NCBI GenBank assembly: GCA_001297265.1
Contig: LIHB01000003.1
Span: forward strand, 163,580-227,579
Length of the DNA stretch: 64,000 bases
DNA from: Mycosphaerella arachidis
Taxonomy: Eukaryota > Ascomycota > Dothideomycetes > Mycosphaerellales > Mycosphaerellaceae
Direction: 5' to 3'
Shown here: positions 34,259 to 43,688 of the stretch, one piece after another
Layout of the letters: every line of letters begins with the position of its first letter
Numbering within the stretch: position 1 is the first letter of the stretch
Made by a program: the position numbers and the translations under genes
The notes under the pieces: model-generated
What the model saw: only the letters and a program-made list of their open reading frames with translations
Databases searched by the model: none
Told to the model about the DNA's origin: nothing

Positions 34259-36400
34259 CTAACAGATCCTGTGCTCAGGCGGGCGCCAAGTAACGCCCAG
34301 AGCTTCAAAGATCTTCCGTTCGTCTTTACCTTCAACGAGCGTCCCCTCCGTAAGCTTTACACGCTTCGGTCCTCTTATGACGTCGCGGTACAACCCACGC
34401 TGGTTCAGACGCATGCCTTTTGTGCTTGCCAACAAGCGTAGGCTACGGTTGAATGTGGAATTACCGGTGAAATATATCAGAGCAGCACCCAGCTCATCGG
34501 ATGGCACGAGAAGAAGATCAAGCCGTCTCCATACGTTGGCACCAGGCAAACAAGAAGCTCCATGCCACTTAGAGCCATCGTCGCGAGCTGTGATGGCAAG
34601 ACTAGCAACCAGAAAGCCGCTTGCTGTGAGTTGTGGTACCACTTGCCCGAGGACCACGTTTCGCAGGTGCTCGGCGTTGGTGTCGGGGCGGGTGATGATG
34701 CAGTCAATGTCTCCAGAGTCTTTTGCGCCACGGCGAAATGAACCTCCCACAATTACCTCGAATGCAGGGTCGATCTTCTGCAGAGCTTGTCGAACTACGC
34801 CACCATGCTTCGCGACTTCTGCTCGAGGAATACGTGAGTTGAAGTCCGCGTAATGCTCAATGCCGATACGTTGATTCTGCGTAAGCTTGGCTTTTGGAAG
34901 CAGCTCATCGAGAGTCGTGTACCCTTCGCTCACCCACCGGCTGGCCTGTACCAACCCAGCTCCGTAGACGCCCATGAACGTCTGCAACACTTGATCATTC
35001 GGTTCGGCTTTGGCATTGTCCAGTCTTCTCAAGCGATTCGTGAAAGCAATCTCCTCGATCTTGGTCGCTAAGCGATCACCGATGTTCGGTAGAGCTAGGG
35101 CCTCATCTTTCGTCGTAATTCGAACGGGGTGATTGCGTAAGCTGGAAATGGCCTTTTGATATGCTCTAATCCGCCACTCATCGCCCGTCTGACCGTAATA
35201 GTCTGCCATTTGCTGAAGTATGTTAATCGTAGCGAGATTGGCAGTGCCAGAATTGTCTCCCGTATGCTTTTGCATGCACTGAAACTTGTCTTGTACTCGC
35301 TGGTACTTAGACTTCCGCTTCGGTAGCAGCTTCAACCCTGCCTTTGGTTCCTCATCGCCGGACTGGACACCTTCTGATGGAGCGGGTCTGTTACCGCTCT
35401 CGTCGTCCTCATCATCGTCCAGCGGCACGTGCTGTAGTTCCTTTGCCTTCCTTATAGCCTCGTCGAGCTCACTATCAACCGGCATTTCGAAGGTGTCGGG
35501 GATTCGATCTGGCTCTTCTGCAGCATCAACTGCGTCCTCCGAGGAAGAAGCGGTAGATGCCACCACGGCCTCGGCCATTTTCTCAACAGGAGGCGTCTCT
35601 AGCGGACGCACTTGCACATCCTTGCCTGCTGGCTTGAGCTGTAGAGACCTGTCGGAGTCTGTAGAGTCGATGTTTTTCAGAACGGCCGGCATGTGGCCCT
35701 TGATGGCGAAGCGAGCCTGACCAGGATCTAACAATGTCTTGTAGCCCAGACATTCAGCGGTGTAATGTTCTGTAACCGCAATGACATGATCAGGTAGCTT
35801 CTCAATTCGGAGAAACGTCACAAGATGACTCAGATCCATGGTCTTGTCCAAGATGACGTGCGTGACACTTTCTGACCAGTCTTTCTCCCAAATGGCGCCG
35901 TGCTCCACAGCCTTTGCGATCTTCATGCGGCGTGCAGGATGAACATCGTTATTCGGGAAGAAGTAGAAGTGAAGATTTTTGAAGATCCTCTGTTCCTCAG
36001 AGGCCTGGAGAATGAAACTGCCGCGTTTGCGCTTACCGTTGAGTTTGGAAGCAGCCGAAGATATGGGAAAGTCGGAGACGGTCTTTCTAAGTGTCGTCGG
36101 CGCAGCCGGTCGATCTTGGACACGATTTCGAGGGTCCGCCGATGATGGTACAAGCTGCACATCAGGAATGACTTTCTTCAGCATCATCGCGCTTACCGTA
36201 CTGTCAGATAGCGAACGGGCCAATGATCTTGTTGGAGTCGTTCTTTCGATTGCGTGCGGCTTCGCATTCTTCGCAACTTTCCACTTGGCCTCCGAAGCCT
36301 TGCGACCAGTATCCGGAGTGACATCATCGGCTGCTAGTGAGTCGAGGTCGGTATACATCTGCTTCTTGCGTTGCAAACGCTCTTGCTCGTCCATTGTCAT
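34259..36400 (-). CDS. DNA polymerase family X (Pol4, lambda/mu-like)
   Basis: A single exon. From the ATG at 36400 the protein is 713 aa. An in-frame ATG at 36625 would add 75 residues that look unlike conserved protein, so the shorter start is preferred. A BRCT domain spans about residues 138-222 (NLHFYFFPN, WEKDWSESVTHVILDK). An acidic linker follows, then the polymerase: an 8-kDa helix-hairpin-helix region (NIGDRLATKIEEI), the nucleotidyltransferase motif GGSFRRGAKDSGDIDCII with two catalytic Asp, the third Asp in RRLDLLLV, and TGNSTFNRSLR. It ends in VTWRPPEHRIC as family members do. The role is gap filling in non-homologous end joining and base-excision repair in the nucleus. It is divergent from PSF1. 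Confidence 0.93.
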   Translation of the reverse strand: MTMDEQERLQRKKQMYTDLDSLAADDVTPDTGRKASEAKWKVAKNAKPHAIERTTPTRSLARSLSDSTVSAMMLKKVIPDVQLVPSSADPRNRVQDRPAAPTTLRKTVSDFPISSAASKLNGKRKRGSFILQASEEQRIFKNLHFYFFPNNDVHPARRMKIAKAVEHGAIWEKDWSESVTHVILDKTMDLSHLVTFLRIEKLPDHVIAVTEHYTAECLGYKTLLDPGQARFAIKGHMPAVLKNIDSTDSDRSLQLKPAGKDVQVRPLETPPVEKMAEAVVASTASSSEDAVDAAEEPDRIPDTFEMPVDSELDEAIRKAKELQHVPLDDDEDDESGNRPAPSEGVQSGDEEPKAGLKLLPKRKSKYQRVQDKFQCMQKHTGDNSGTANLATINILQQMADYYGQTGDEWRIRAYQKAISSLRNHPVRITTKDEALALPNIGDRLATKIEEIAFTNRLRRLDNAKAEPNDQVLQTFMGVYGAGLVQASRWVSEGYTTLDELLPKAKLTQNQRIGIEHYADFNSRIPRAEVAKHGGVVRQALQKIDPAFEVIVGGSFRRGAKDSGDIDCIITRPDTNAEHLRNVVLGQVVPQLTASGFLVASLAITARDDGSKWHGASCLPGANVWRRLDLLLVPSDELGAALIYFTGNSTFNRSLRLLASTKGMRLNQRGLYRDVIRGPKRVKLTEGTLVEGKDERKIFEALGVTWRPPEHRIC

Positions 36401-36776
36401 CGCGCATTGACCGCGAGGCTGCAGAACAGCTTTTCTGTGCTCTGCATGTGCCGATGTCTCGGACACACGCTTGTTGCATAAGTGCGCATCTCTCGGAAGT
36501 TGAGAGCGATTTGGAGCAATGTTGAAGTTGTCCGACAGTGAAAGAAGAAGTGCAAGTCCGAGCGACAACAGTGAAGTGGCTCTAGGCAGGCAATGCGGGC
36601 AGTGCGGCCGCATGCGGAGACCCATGCGCGAGCGCGTGATTTAGTAGTATCGTGCGCGTGAAGTACAGTGGAGCACGGCACCATCAAATCCGTTTAGGAC
36701 CTAGGTGACGGACGTCAATATTCGATGCACACCCACTAAGTTACGTGCGACCATGCTTCACGCGCGCAAGACTTCT

Positions 36777-36782
36777 ACGCGT
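36777..36782. promoter_or_regulatory. ACGCGT (MCB-like) element before PSF1
   Basis: A palindromic ACGCGT sits 42 nt upstream of the PSF1 start codon in the region shared with the Pol4 gene. In yeasts this box binds MBF and drives G1/S genes for DNA replication. The hexamer also occurs about eight times elsewhere in the window, including within exons, so position and context are the only support. Confidence 0.3.
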
Positions 36783-36823
36783 CTGTTCCTGGTCCTGCCT
36801 TCTCACTCTCCTGCACCATCACA

Positions 36824-37495
36824 ATGTATGGCGAGCAGGCCAACAAACTGGTCGTGGACGCTAAGCGCATCCAGAACCTGCCGCAGCTCCCGCCATATGC
36901 CACCACCACTGTGCGAACAGTCACAAAAGAGGTCCGCGATCTCGAGCGTGACGCGACTAACTTGCTAGCTCCATACAACACTGGCAGTACTCAAGGGAGT
37001 GGCGGTACACAGATAAAGTCTTCATTCAATCCCGCAGACGACCCATCATTGGCTTGCGCACTCCTAGTGAACCAGCTGTCCATACGTCGAAATAAACGTT
37101 GTCTCTTGGCATATCACAAGACTCGCACCGACAAGCTCGAGGAGATGTGTTGGGAAGGCCACGACATCTCGGACTTGCAGCAAGCTTCCACAGGGGCATC
37201 GGCGTCGGGAAGACCGAATGGCGCGACCAGCAGTCTGAGCGCAGAGGAGGAGCAGTACGTTCACCAGTATAGTGATTTGCTTGCAGCGTTCAAGGGCCAA
37301 TGGACCGACATCGACTTGACTGGGAGCTTGGAACCACCGAAAGATATCTTCACAGAAGTTAGAGTGCTGAAGGATGCTGGCGAGATTCAGACTGAATATG
37401 GGTCCATGACTCTGATTAAGAACAGCCAATTCTACGTGCGGCTAGGCGATGTCGAACATCTGCTCCAGCAGGGTTATCTGCAACGTCTAAGCTGA
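36824..37495 (+). CDS. GINS complex subunit Psf1
   Basis: A single exon of 223 aa. The N-terminus MYGEQANKLVVDAKRIQNLPQLPPY and the following VRTVTKEVRDLERD match the helical A-domain of Psf1. The core continues with NQLSIRRNKRCLLAYHKTRTDKLEEMCWEG. A Ser/Gly-rich insert at about residues 125-140 precedes the C-terminal B-domain, which ends VRLGDVEHLLQQGYLQRLS. GINS (Sld5, Psf1-3) joins Cdc45 and Mcm2-7 to form the replicative helicase. The length is close to the usual 200-210 aa. Confidence 0.95.
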   Translation: MYGEQANKLVVDAKRIQNLPQLPPYATTTVRTVTKEVRDLERDATNLLAPYNTGSTQGSGGTQIKSSFNPADDPSLACALLVNQLSIRRNKRCLLAYHKTRTDKLEEMCWEGHDISDLQQASTGASASGRPNGATSSLSAEEEQYVHQYSDLLAAFKGQWTDIDLTGSLEPPKDIFTEVRVLKDAGEIQTEYGSMTLIKNSQFYVRLGDVEHLLQQGYLQRLS

Positions 37496-38317
37496 ACGAG
37501 CAGCAGCATCGAATCTTGCCATGCGTTGGAGATGTGCGACGCTGAGGTCGTTGAGAACTCCAAAAAGACGGCTTCGAACCATACTTAGATTGGCTGTAGG
37601 ATCAGACAGGAATCAGCATCGACCAAACGCTACAGTGCCAACAGACGGCCCAGACGTTTGATAAGACAGCACCGCGAAGGACGCCTGCATACCATGACTA
37701 TTGCCAAAGTCGTTGGCTACAATCATATGGAATTTTATCAGCTTGTATCTGCGGATTGTGCAGTCTTTCATCATCCGATGATGTCGCCAGCATACTCTCT
37801 GTGCGTGCGAGACCCGACATTCCCGGCATCCCTGGCTCGCTTGATAACATACAGATCCACCCGGGCGACGTCGCGTGCTTCTAGCTCTCGGGTGAGCTGC
37901 TGCGTGGTTTTCATGAAGCATGGCGCGGAAGAAAGCAATGATGGAATGGGATCAGCGTAGAAAGTGGTGCATTGTGGCGCTTGCGGGCAGTAGTTGGCTG
38001 GATGGGTGCTCAAGGCACCACAAGCGTATCTGTAGACAACCCTCAAGCACATGCTTAAAGTTGTGCTCTAAACCAAGGTGGACCAGCCTGGGAGCGAGCG
38101 CTGGACTGTGAATATGGGTATACAATTACGCAGTATACCATGAACACGATGCGACCCGCGATCGAACCTCCCAGCCTCACCATCGGAAGGCGGCGACCCG
38201 AGATTCCCATCAAGGTATAGCACCACGAAGCTATTCACGAATGTATCACTGGATACATTCAAGCCTGCTGTGCTCGGCGCCTCGCCGCACGAACCAGGCA
38301 ACGCATGATCTCCGCAT
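37496..38317. other. Convergent 3' flanks, no gene seen
   Basis: Between PSF1 (plus) and the F-box gene (minus). No protein-coding frame is convincing. A short B-box-like GGTTCGATC on the minus strand near 38160 was examined as a tRNA and rejected. Confidence 0.4.
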
Positions 38318-39793
38318 CTAATCGTCCTCCTCGCTGGCATCGATCATTTCCTGATCATCGTCGTGCCAGTCTTCAACATTACCCAGCCCACCATCTCGTT
38401 GGATTGTAGGCAACTCATCGCCTCGCCCCAGCAGATACGCGTTGACTGCTTTCTCGTATGGATCATCGAAGTCTGTACCTCTCGAGAAGATGCAGACATA
38501 ATCCAAGGACGACGCTTCCTCCGCGTCGGACCAAAGGCATTCCATATAGACATGGTCCAGTCGCGTGACTTTGGGGACCTCCTCGATGGCACTGTCGACA
38601 TCGTGAATGAGCATGTCCCTCAGCTCGAGAGATCTAAGTGTGTCAGCATGCGTTCTGAGAAACTCAACCAGAGTCTGCCCTGGGATGTTCGTTGCCAAAG
38701 CAAGATGCTCGATGTTCGGCCAGATGAGTTCACTGCCACCCAACACGAAGAGCTCCTCCAATTGTTCGACATCATCATCAGGGCTGAGCTCATCATCGCC
38801 ATACCGCAGGTCCAAGTGGCGCAGGCTTCGAGCAGATTTGAGCATGTCCATTGCCTCAGCGGCCATGCTGTCACCTCCAAGCCGCGAGCTCAACGTGGCG
38901 TGCGGCACGTGTAGGCGAAGATTCGTGAGATGTACAAAACCGTCGAGTATCCCATATGCTCTGATTGCATTCACGTGCGGCTGATTGGGTAACGCTCGTG
39001 CGTCCACCAACAGCTTGCGATATGTGTCGAGGTGAGAAGAGTGTATGCTCAATTTCTTGATTTCGGAATTGCCAGAATACGTCGCTCGATGCCCGACCCC
39101 AGCGAGTAGAGATACAGCAGCGTGGCCGGACAGATAGGCATAGTTATCTTCCTGGAAGTCTGTATTGTAAATCCAATTATCGGGACCTACCAGGATAGAC
39201 CTCCGAAGCGATTTCCAGACAGGCCAATCATTTGTATGCCCAGCAAATGGAGTGATACACTTCACGCTGGCTGCCACTAAGTTCGGTAGCATTGAGAAGT
39301 ACTCCTGGAACGGCAGCATCAGTCTATACTGCCTCCAATGATGTTGACTGGTAACGGCTTTGAGGTACGCAGCATATCCCTGCTCAACCTGCTGCTCTGT
39401 CAAATCGCGTCTCACAAGCTTCTCGTAGTCTCTGGCGCGCTGTGCCTTCGCCGCCCTCATCTCCAGGCTAGCGTCGTCAACAGTACGGAAAGGAGCCATC
39501 CATTCGCTGTATGTAGGCCGAAAATCTATAGCCTTGAACCAAGCATTTCTTGTATATGACGGCAAGATGTCGCTGTACATTGTGAGCTTCTTGACATGTT
39601 TTCGCAAACGGGATTTTGCCAGGTTCTCGAGGTTCGCCAGGCTGTGTTCAAATAGACCCATGTAGAAATGATCAAAGACGCCAGGAGTGCTGGCTGCGAG
39701 GAATCGATGGTCAACCAGACGAGCATTTTTCAGCGAAGCATGGTCGCAGTGGGCGCATATCGCTGCAATGAGCTCCTCTGGTAGTCGTTCCAT
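38318..39793 (-). CDS. F-box protein, substrate unknown
   Basis: A single exon of 491 aa. It opens with an F-box (MERLPEELIAAICAHCDHASLKNARLVDHRF). The middle resembles fungal F-box proteins that lack recognisable LRRs, though Leu-spaced segments (LRHLDLRYGDDEL, LRSLELRDMLIHDV) look like weak leucine-rich repeats. The C-terminus is acidic (DDDQEMIDASEEDD). F-box proteins connect substrates to the SCF ubiquitin ligase through Skp1; that role is inferred. It is divergent from the Smr gene, with 182 bp between start codons. Confidence 0.88.
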   Translation of the reverse strand: MERLPEELIAAICAHCDHASLKNARLVDHRFLAASTPGVFDHFYMGLFEHSLANLENLAKSRLRKHVKKLTMYSDILPSYTRNAWFKAIDFRPTYSEWMAPFRTVDDASLEMRAAKAQRARDYEKLVRRDLTEQQVEQGYAAYLKAVTSQHHWRQYRLMLPFQEYFSMLPNLVAASVKCITPFAGHTNDWPVWKSLRRSILVGPDNWIYNTDFQEDNYAYLSGHAAVSLLAGVGHRATYSGNSEIKKLSIHSSHLDTYRKLLVDARALPNQPHVNAIRAYGILDGFVHLTNLRLHVPHATLSSRLGGDSMAAEAMDMLKSARSLRHLDLRYGDDELSPDDDVEQLEELFVLGGSELIWPNIEHLALATNIPGQTLVEFLRTHADTLRSLELRDMLIHDVDSAIEEVPKVTRLDHVYMECLWSDAEEASSLDYVCIFSRGTDFDDPYEKAVNAYLLGRGDELPTIQRDGGLGNVEDWHDDDQEMIDASEEDD

Positions 39794-39975
39794 TACGCAT
39801 ATGACTTGATAAAATGTTGATAATCAAGTGTATGTCAAGGACAAGGTGATGCCGTCGTCAACAGAGTTTGGATTTTGTAGTTTCAAGCCATTTGCGCCAG
39901 ATGTACCAACCGCTCGCATTGAATGCTAGCCATTGCTTATGAACAGCTTCTCTTGACCCTAGTAATACCACTGAT

Positions 39976-40869
39976 ATGTCTTACCAACACACTCGCTTGG
40001 GCGGCAAAGGTATGTACGATGATGTACCAGTGATGCGATCAAGCCCATCCATCCACCACCTACTGACCTCGGAGCAACGCGCAGCTTTCAACCACGGCCC
40101 ATCCTCAGGTGCAGAGCAAGAATACGACAGACTGCGCGATCTCGCGAGAAAAGAGCAAGCCCAACACCAGCACTATGCAGCCGAAGCAAGTAAGGCGTAC
40201 CAGCAGGGCGACGGAGGCCGGGCACACGAGATGAGCGTCCGGTCGAAAGAACATGCAGCCAAAGCAGACCAGTACAACAAGCAAGCCTCCGAGTTCATCT
40301 TCCGAGAGAACAACGCCGTGGGCAAAGTCCCATCCGACACCATCGACCTGCACGGCCAATACGTGGAAGAAGCCGAAGAGATCCTCGAACAGCGGATACG
40401 ATATGCGCAACAGACGGGACAATCGCATCTCCACGTAATCGTAGGCAAGGGCAACCACTCGCCCAACCACATCCAAAAGATCAAACCGCGAGTCGAGCAA
40501 GTCTGTCGAGAGCTGGGACTACAGTACCACACCGAGCAGAACGAAGGCCGCATGTTCATCGATCTGCAGGGCGGACACGGACAGCAGATGCCATCGTACG
40601 ACTACCAGCAACATCACGAGCCTCACCACCAGAATTACGGCAAGCCACATTACGAGACTGCATACCCGATGGGCAACAACCCACAGTATGGCTATGCACA
40701 AGCTGCAGGCGGCTATGGCGGGCAAGGGCAACAGCAGATGCAGTACGGTGGGCAGCAGCAACAGCATGGAGGATATCCAGGTCAGCCACAGCAGCAAATG
40801 CAAGTCCAGGAGCCTTCGCAAGATCAAGGAATCAAATGTTGTGGTATTAAGATATGCACGGTCATGTAA
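39976..40869 (+). CDS. DUF1771-Smr domain protein with a C-terminal CaaX box
   Basis: A single exon of 297 aa. Residues about 48-112 form the helical DUF1771 (EYDRLRDLARKEQAQHQHYAAEASKAY). The Smr domain follows with IDLHGQYVEEAEEIL at 123-137, the catalytic-type HVIVGKGNHS near residue 155, then a long Gln/Gly/Tyr-rich segment. Smr domains are nucleases or nucleic-acid binders; yeast YPL199C has the same order. The last residues are KCCGIKICTVM, a CaaX box (CTVM) with three upstream or internal cysteines. The protein may therefore be farnesylated and palmitoylated and sit on a membrane, which is inference. Confidence 0.92.
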   Translation: MSYQHTRLGGKGMYDDVPVMRSSPSIHHLLTSEQRAAFNHGPSSGAEQEYDRLRDLARKEQAQHQHYAAEASKAYQQGDGGRAHEMSVRSKEHAAKADQYNKQASEFIFRENNAVGKVPSDTIDLHGQYVEEAEEILEQRIRYAQQTGQSHLHVIVGKGNHSPNHIQKIKPRVEQVCRELGLQYHTEQNEGRMFIDLQGGHGQQMPSYDYQQHHEPHHQNYGKPHYETAYPMGNNPQYGYAQAAGGYGGQGQQQMQYGGQQQQHGGYPGQPQQQMQVQEPSQDQGIKCCGIKICTVM

Positions 40870-41014
40870 TGAACGCAAGATCTGGTTTGCGAGAACACGA
40901 TTGGATACCCATTGTATGTAAGAAGTGGTTGGCAAGAGGCAAATCCATGCATTATCATGGGGATTTCATCTTACATGCTATTATTTCTCGAGTTGTATGC
41001 CTCGCGATCATTTC

Positions 41015-42786
41015 TCATAGCCCGTTACTATCACATGTGAACGGTCCGCCGAAGCCATCCGACTCATATCCTTGGATAATGCTCTGCACTGATGCATATG
41101 TCCCTCCTCCCAAGAACAAAAACCCAATGCCAATCAGGGTAACGTTGACCACGAGTCCGATCATGCCACGAGCACCTCTTGTCTGGTAGAAACCTGCTCC
41201 ATAGTCTGCGTTCCTCATTCGCAGGTATGCCACGCCCCAGAAGATGAATCCAAAGAAGCTGTCGAAAAGCGAGCTCATCAAGGAGAGCAGGTCGCTGAAG
41301 AACGGAATCACCTCGGCGATGATGAAGGCGAAGAGCCACGTCACGGCCAGGATAGAACCCCAGCCGACCCATCCTACGAGGGTGTTGCTCGTCATGTGTC
41401 GAGTTCCGGCGAACAACCGGAAGAACACGAAGCGGGAGGAGACCGATGCGTAGAGGACTCCCAAGAAGATGATGGTCGGGATCATGAAGCTGAAGCTGAC
41501 CTTCAGGTAAACCTCGTTGCCCAACGAGCCAAATGCTGGTGCAGTGTTGTAGTTCGTGCCAGTGTATGCGTAGATGATTGAACCGACCAGCGAGAACAAG
41601 ATGACCTCTGCGATGGTAACTGCCCACAGTGCCTTCGGAAAGTCCTTTGGCTCCTTCATTTCTGCAATGAAAGATGGGATCGTAATCTGACCGATAAAGG
41701 TGTAGCTGATGTTCATGAACGCGTTCATGCCAGCAACGAATCCGGTTCCCGCGGCCGGAACGGCGAGCACGATTGGAACGCCCTTGGCTGGCCAGCCAGC
41801 TCCGGGGTGGTCTTCGATACCGGCGAAGATCGTTGCCAGCAACACGGAGACGAAGGTGAAGAATGCCGATAGACCGGCCAGCTTTGCAAGTGTGCTAAAC
41901 GTCCTGGGTAGGGAGCAGACCCAAGAGATCACGGCGACGATAGCACTGAAGCCGATTGTGCAGACACCGTGGTTTGTCATGGTGTTCAGGTACTTCGAAC
42001 CAGTCAGACAGTGAAAGCCCTGGATAAAGGTGTTGTTCAACAGGAACATGACGGCAGTGAACCACCAGGCCCATTTCTTGCCCCAAAAGATAACTTGACC
42101 AACATCGCAAACGTCCTTGACTTCGGGATGGCGAAGACAGAATTCCCTGTGTTGATGTTAGCGTTCGAACCAAATATCATCGTATAATATCCGTCTCACC
42201 AAACAATCAAAGATGTGTACAGGACCATGCCAGCCACGACCACAGTCAATATTAGACCCGGAACCAGGCCGAGTACTGAATAAGAGTACGGAAACGACAT
42301 GATAGCCAAACAAATGTACTCGGAGAACAGCAATGCTGCAGTCTAGACACGCGATTAGAGCTGAACGTCACCAACATCTCAAACCCAAGGAGCTTTGGGC
42401 AGTGGCCAAGTCCAGGAGCAAGTCTGCACGCCAAAGTGGACACGGCCTTCGTAGTGCAGCACGAATGCGAATGAGAGGAGGGATCACACCTTCTGCCAGC
42501 TGCAGGTCCTGTACTGGATCTCATTCCCAGCCTCCAACTCCATCTGCTTCGCAACAGAGTCGACCACATCCGAATCGCTGTCGTCGAGATTTCTCCCCCC
42601 CACAGACTGCGAAATGGATTTGGTCCGAGGCTGATCGAGTCTGCTCATCTTTCGAGGAGCAGCTCTTCTGCCGCCTTGTTCGGCGGCATCAGGTGAGAAG
42701 TCGCCATAGTAGCCATTGCCTCCAAAGTCTCCTTTCGTGCCATCGGTCTCCATTTTCATTCCGGTTTCGCCGAAGCCGAATGCCAT
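41015..42786 (-). CDS. Neutral amino-acid permease (AAAP family, MTR-like)
   Basis: Three exons, 42786-42490, 42342-42200 and 42146-41015, give 523 aa. The introns are 147 and 53 nt and the phases agree. A polar N-terminus of 95 residues precedes about eleven membrane spans. Typical AAAP text occurs in the first span after splicing (LLFSEYICLAIMSFPYSYSVLGLVPGLILTV) and later in FIGQITIPSFIAEMKEPKDFPKALW. Neurospora MTR imports neutral and aromatic amino acids by proton symport at the plasma membrane. A substrate range like that is inferred only. The gene converges with the Smr gene. Confidence 0.92.
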
Positions 42787-43688
42787 GGTTGTTCAAGCGG
42801 GATCGTCTCCAAGAGAGCCAAGATAATAATGGAAGAAGGTTTCCACTTGAGAGATCAAGAACATTTAGTCGCTGCGAATTAGAACAATATGCAAGCCGGG
42901 ACTGGCAGCCGGGGTGGCGAAAGCGACGATATTCGTCGCTAGAGACTTGTTGTAGCAGTGGTGGGATGTCGTGGAGAAGAAGCTGGTACGAAGTGCGAAG
43001 TGAAAGGATGATTGTAGTAGTAGTTAGTACTGTACTGCTGTACCAGGTGCTCGGAAAGCACGTAATAGCGCTTTAGCGGGGCTGTCTGCATAGTGCATAC
43101 TGTACACCTGGTTCGTCACTTGCGCCGGGTCAGTCAGCGGAAGATGCTTCTCTATGTTGATGGCACGGCTCCGAACTGTCTGTGATTCGGTCAAGGTGTT
43201 GCGGAAGGATGGCAGCACGAAACTCTATCTGGCTGCGACCCACGCTCCGGGCGTCATTGGCAGAAGGGTCGCATGTGTGTGTGTGTGTGCCTCCACTTCG
43301 ACCTTCTCAACAACATTCGCAGCCCAGAGTGAGTGTGCCGCCGATTTTTTGCACACCCTTTGCAAAAGAGCTGCAAGAGGAAAACGAACGCTGTGTGGCC
43401 AATTTTTTGCCAAGGAATGTTCCTTGCAAAAGTTACGTACGCCGAGCGATTGCTTGTCCCCGCCGTGACTGCCTCTTGATGTTGCTTGGCATCGCCTTGA
43501 CACGGCATAGTCTAACGTTGGCGTCAATATCGTGCACGTGACCATATCTTGAAGATGGAAAGAGCCACACAATATCGATGAAGACGGCAAAAGACGTGCA
43601 GCTGGACAGACCAGTCAGACGTTATTCATGTTGAAAGCAACATGCTTCGCTAAATCGTGCGGGATCGCTGTGGCCAATCGCACCTTCA
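42787..43688. other. Intergenic, permease promoter side
   Basis: Contains the upstream region of the permease gene and the 3' flank of SEC3. A short TG repeat lies at 43274-43289. No credible gene. Confidence 0.4.
43274..43289. repeat. (TG)n dinucleotide repeat
   Basis: Eight uninterrupted TG copies. Confidence 0.9.

Noticed and set aside
36401..36625. N-terminal 75-residue extension of the family X polymerase
   Set aside because: It is Leu/Ala-rich without conserved character and reaches into the PSF1-side promoter. The ATG at 36400 starts a charged, typical N-terminus.
38130..38215. tRNA-like stretch on the minus strand with GGTTCGATC and a possible CCG anticodon loop
   Set aside because: The T-stem does not pair, the acceptor pairing is imperfect and there is no room for a D-arm in the best fold (about 64 nt).
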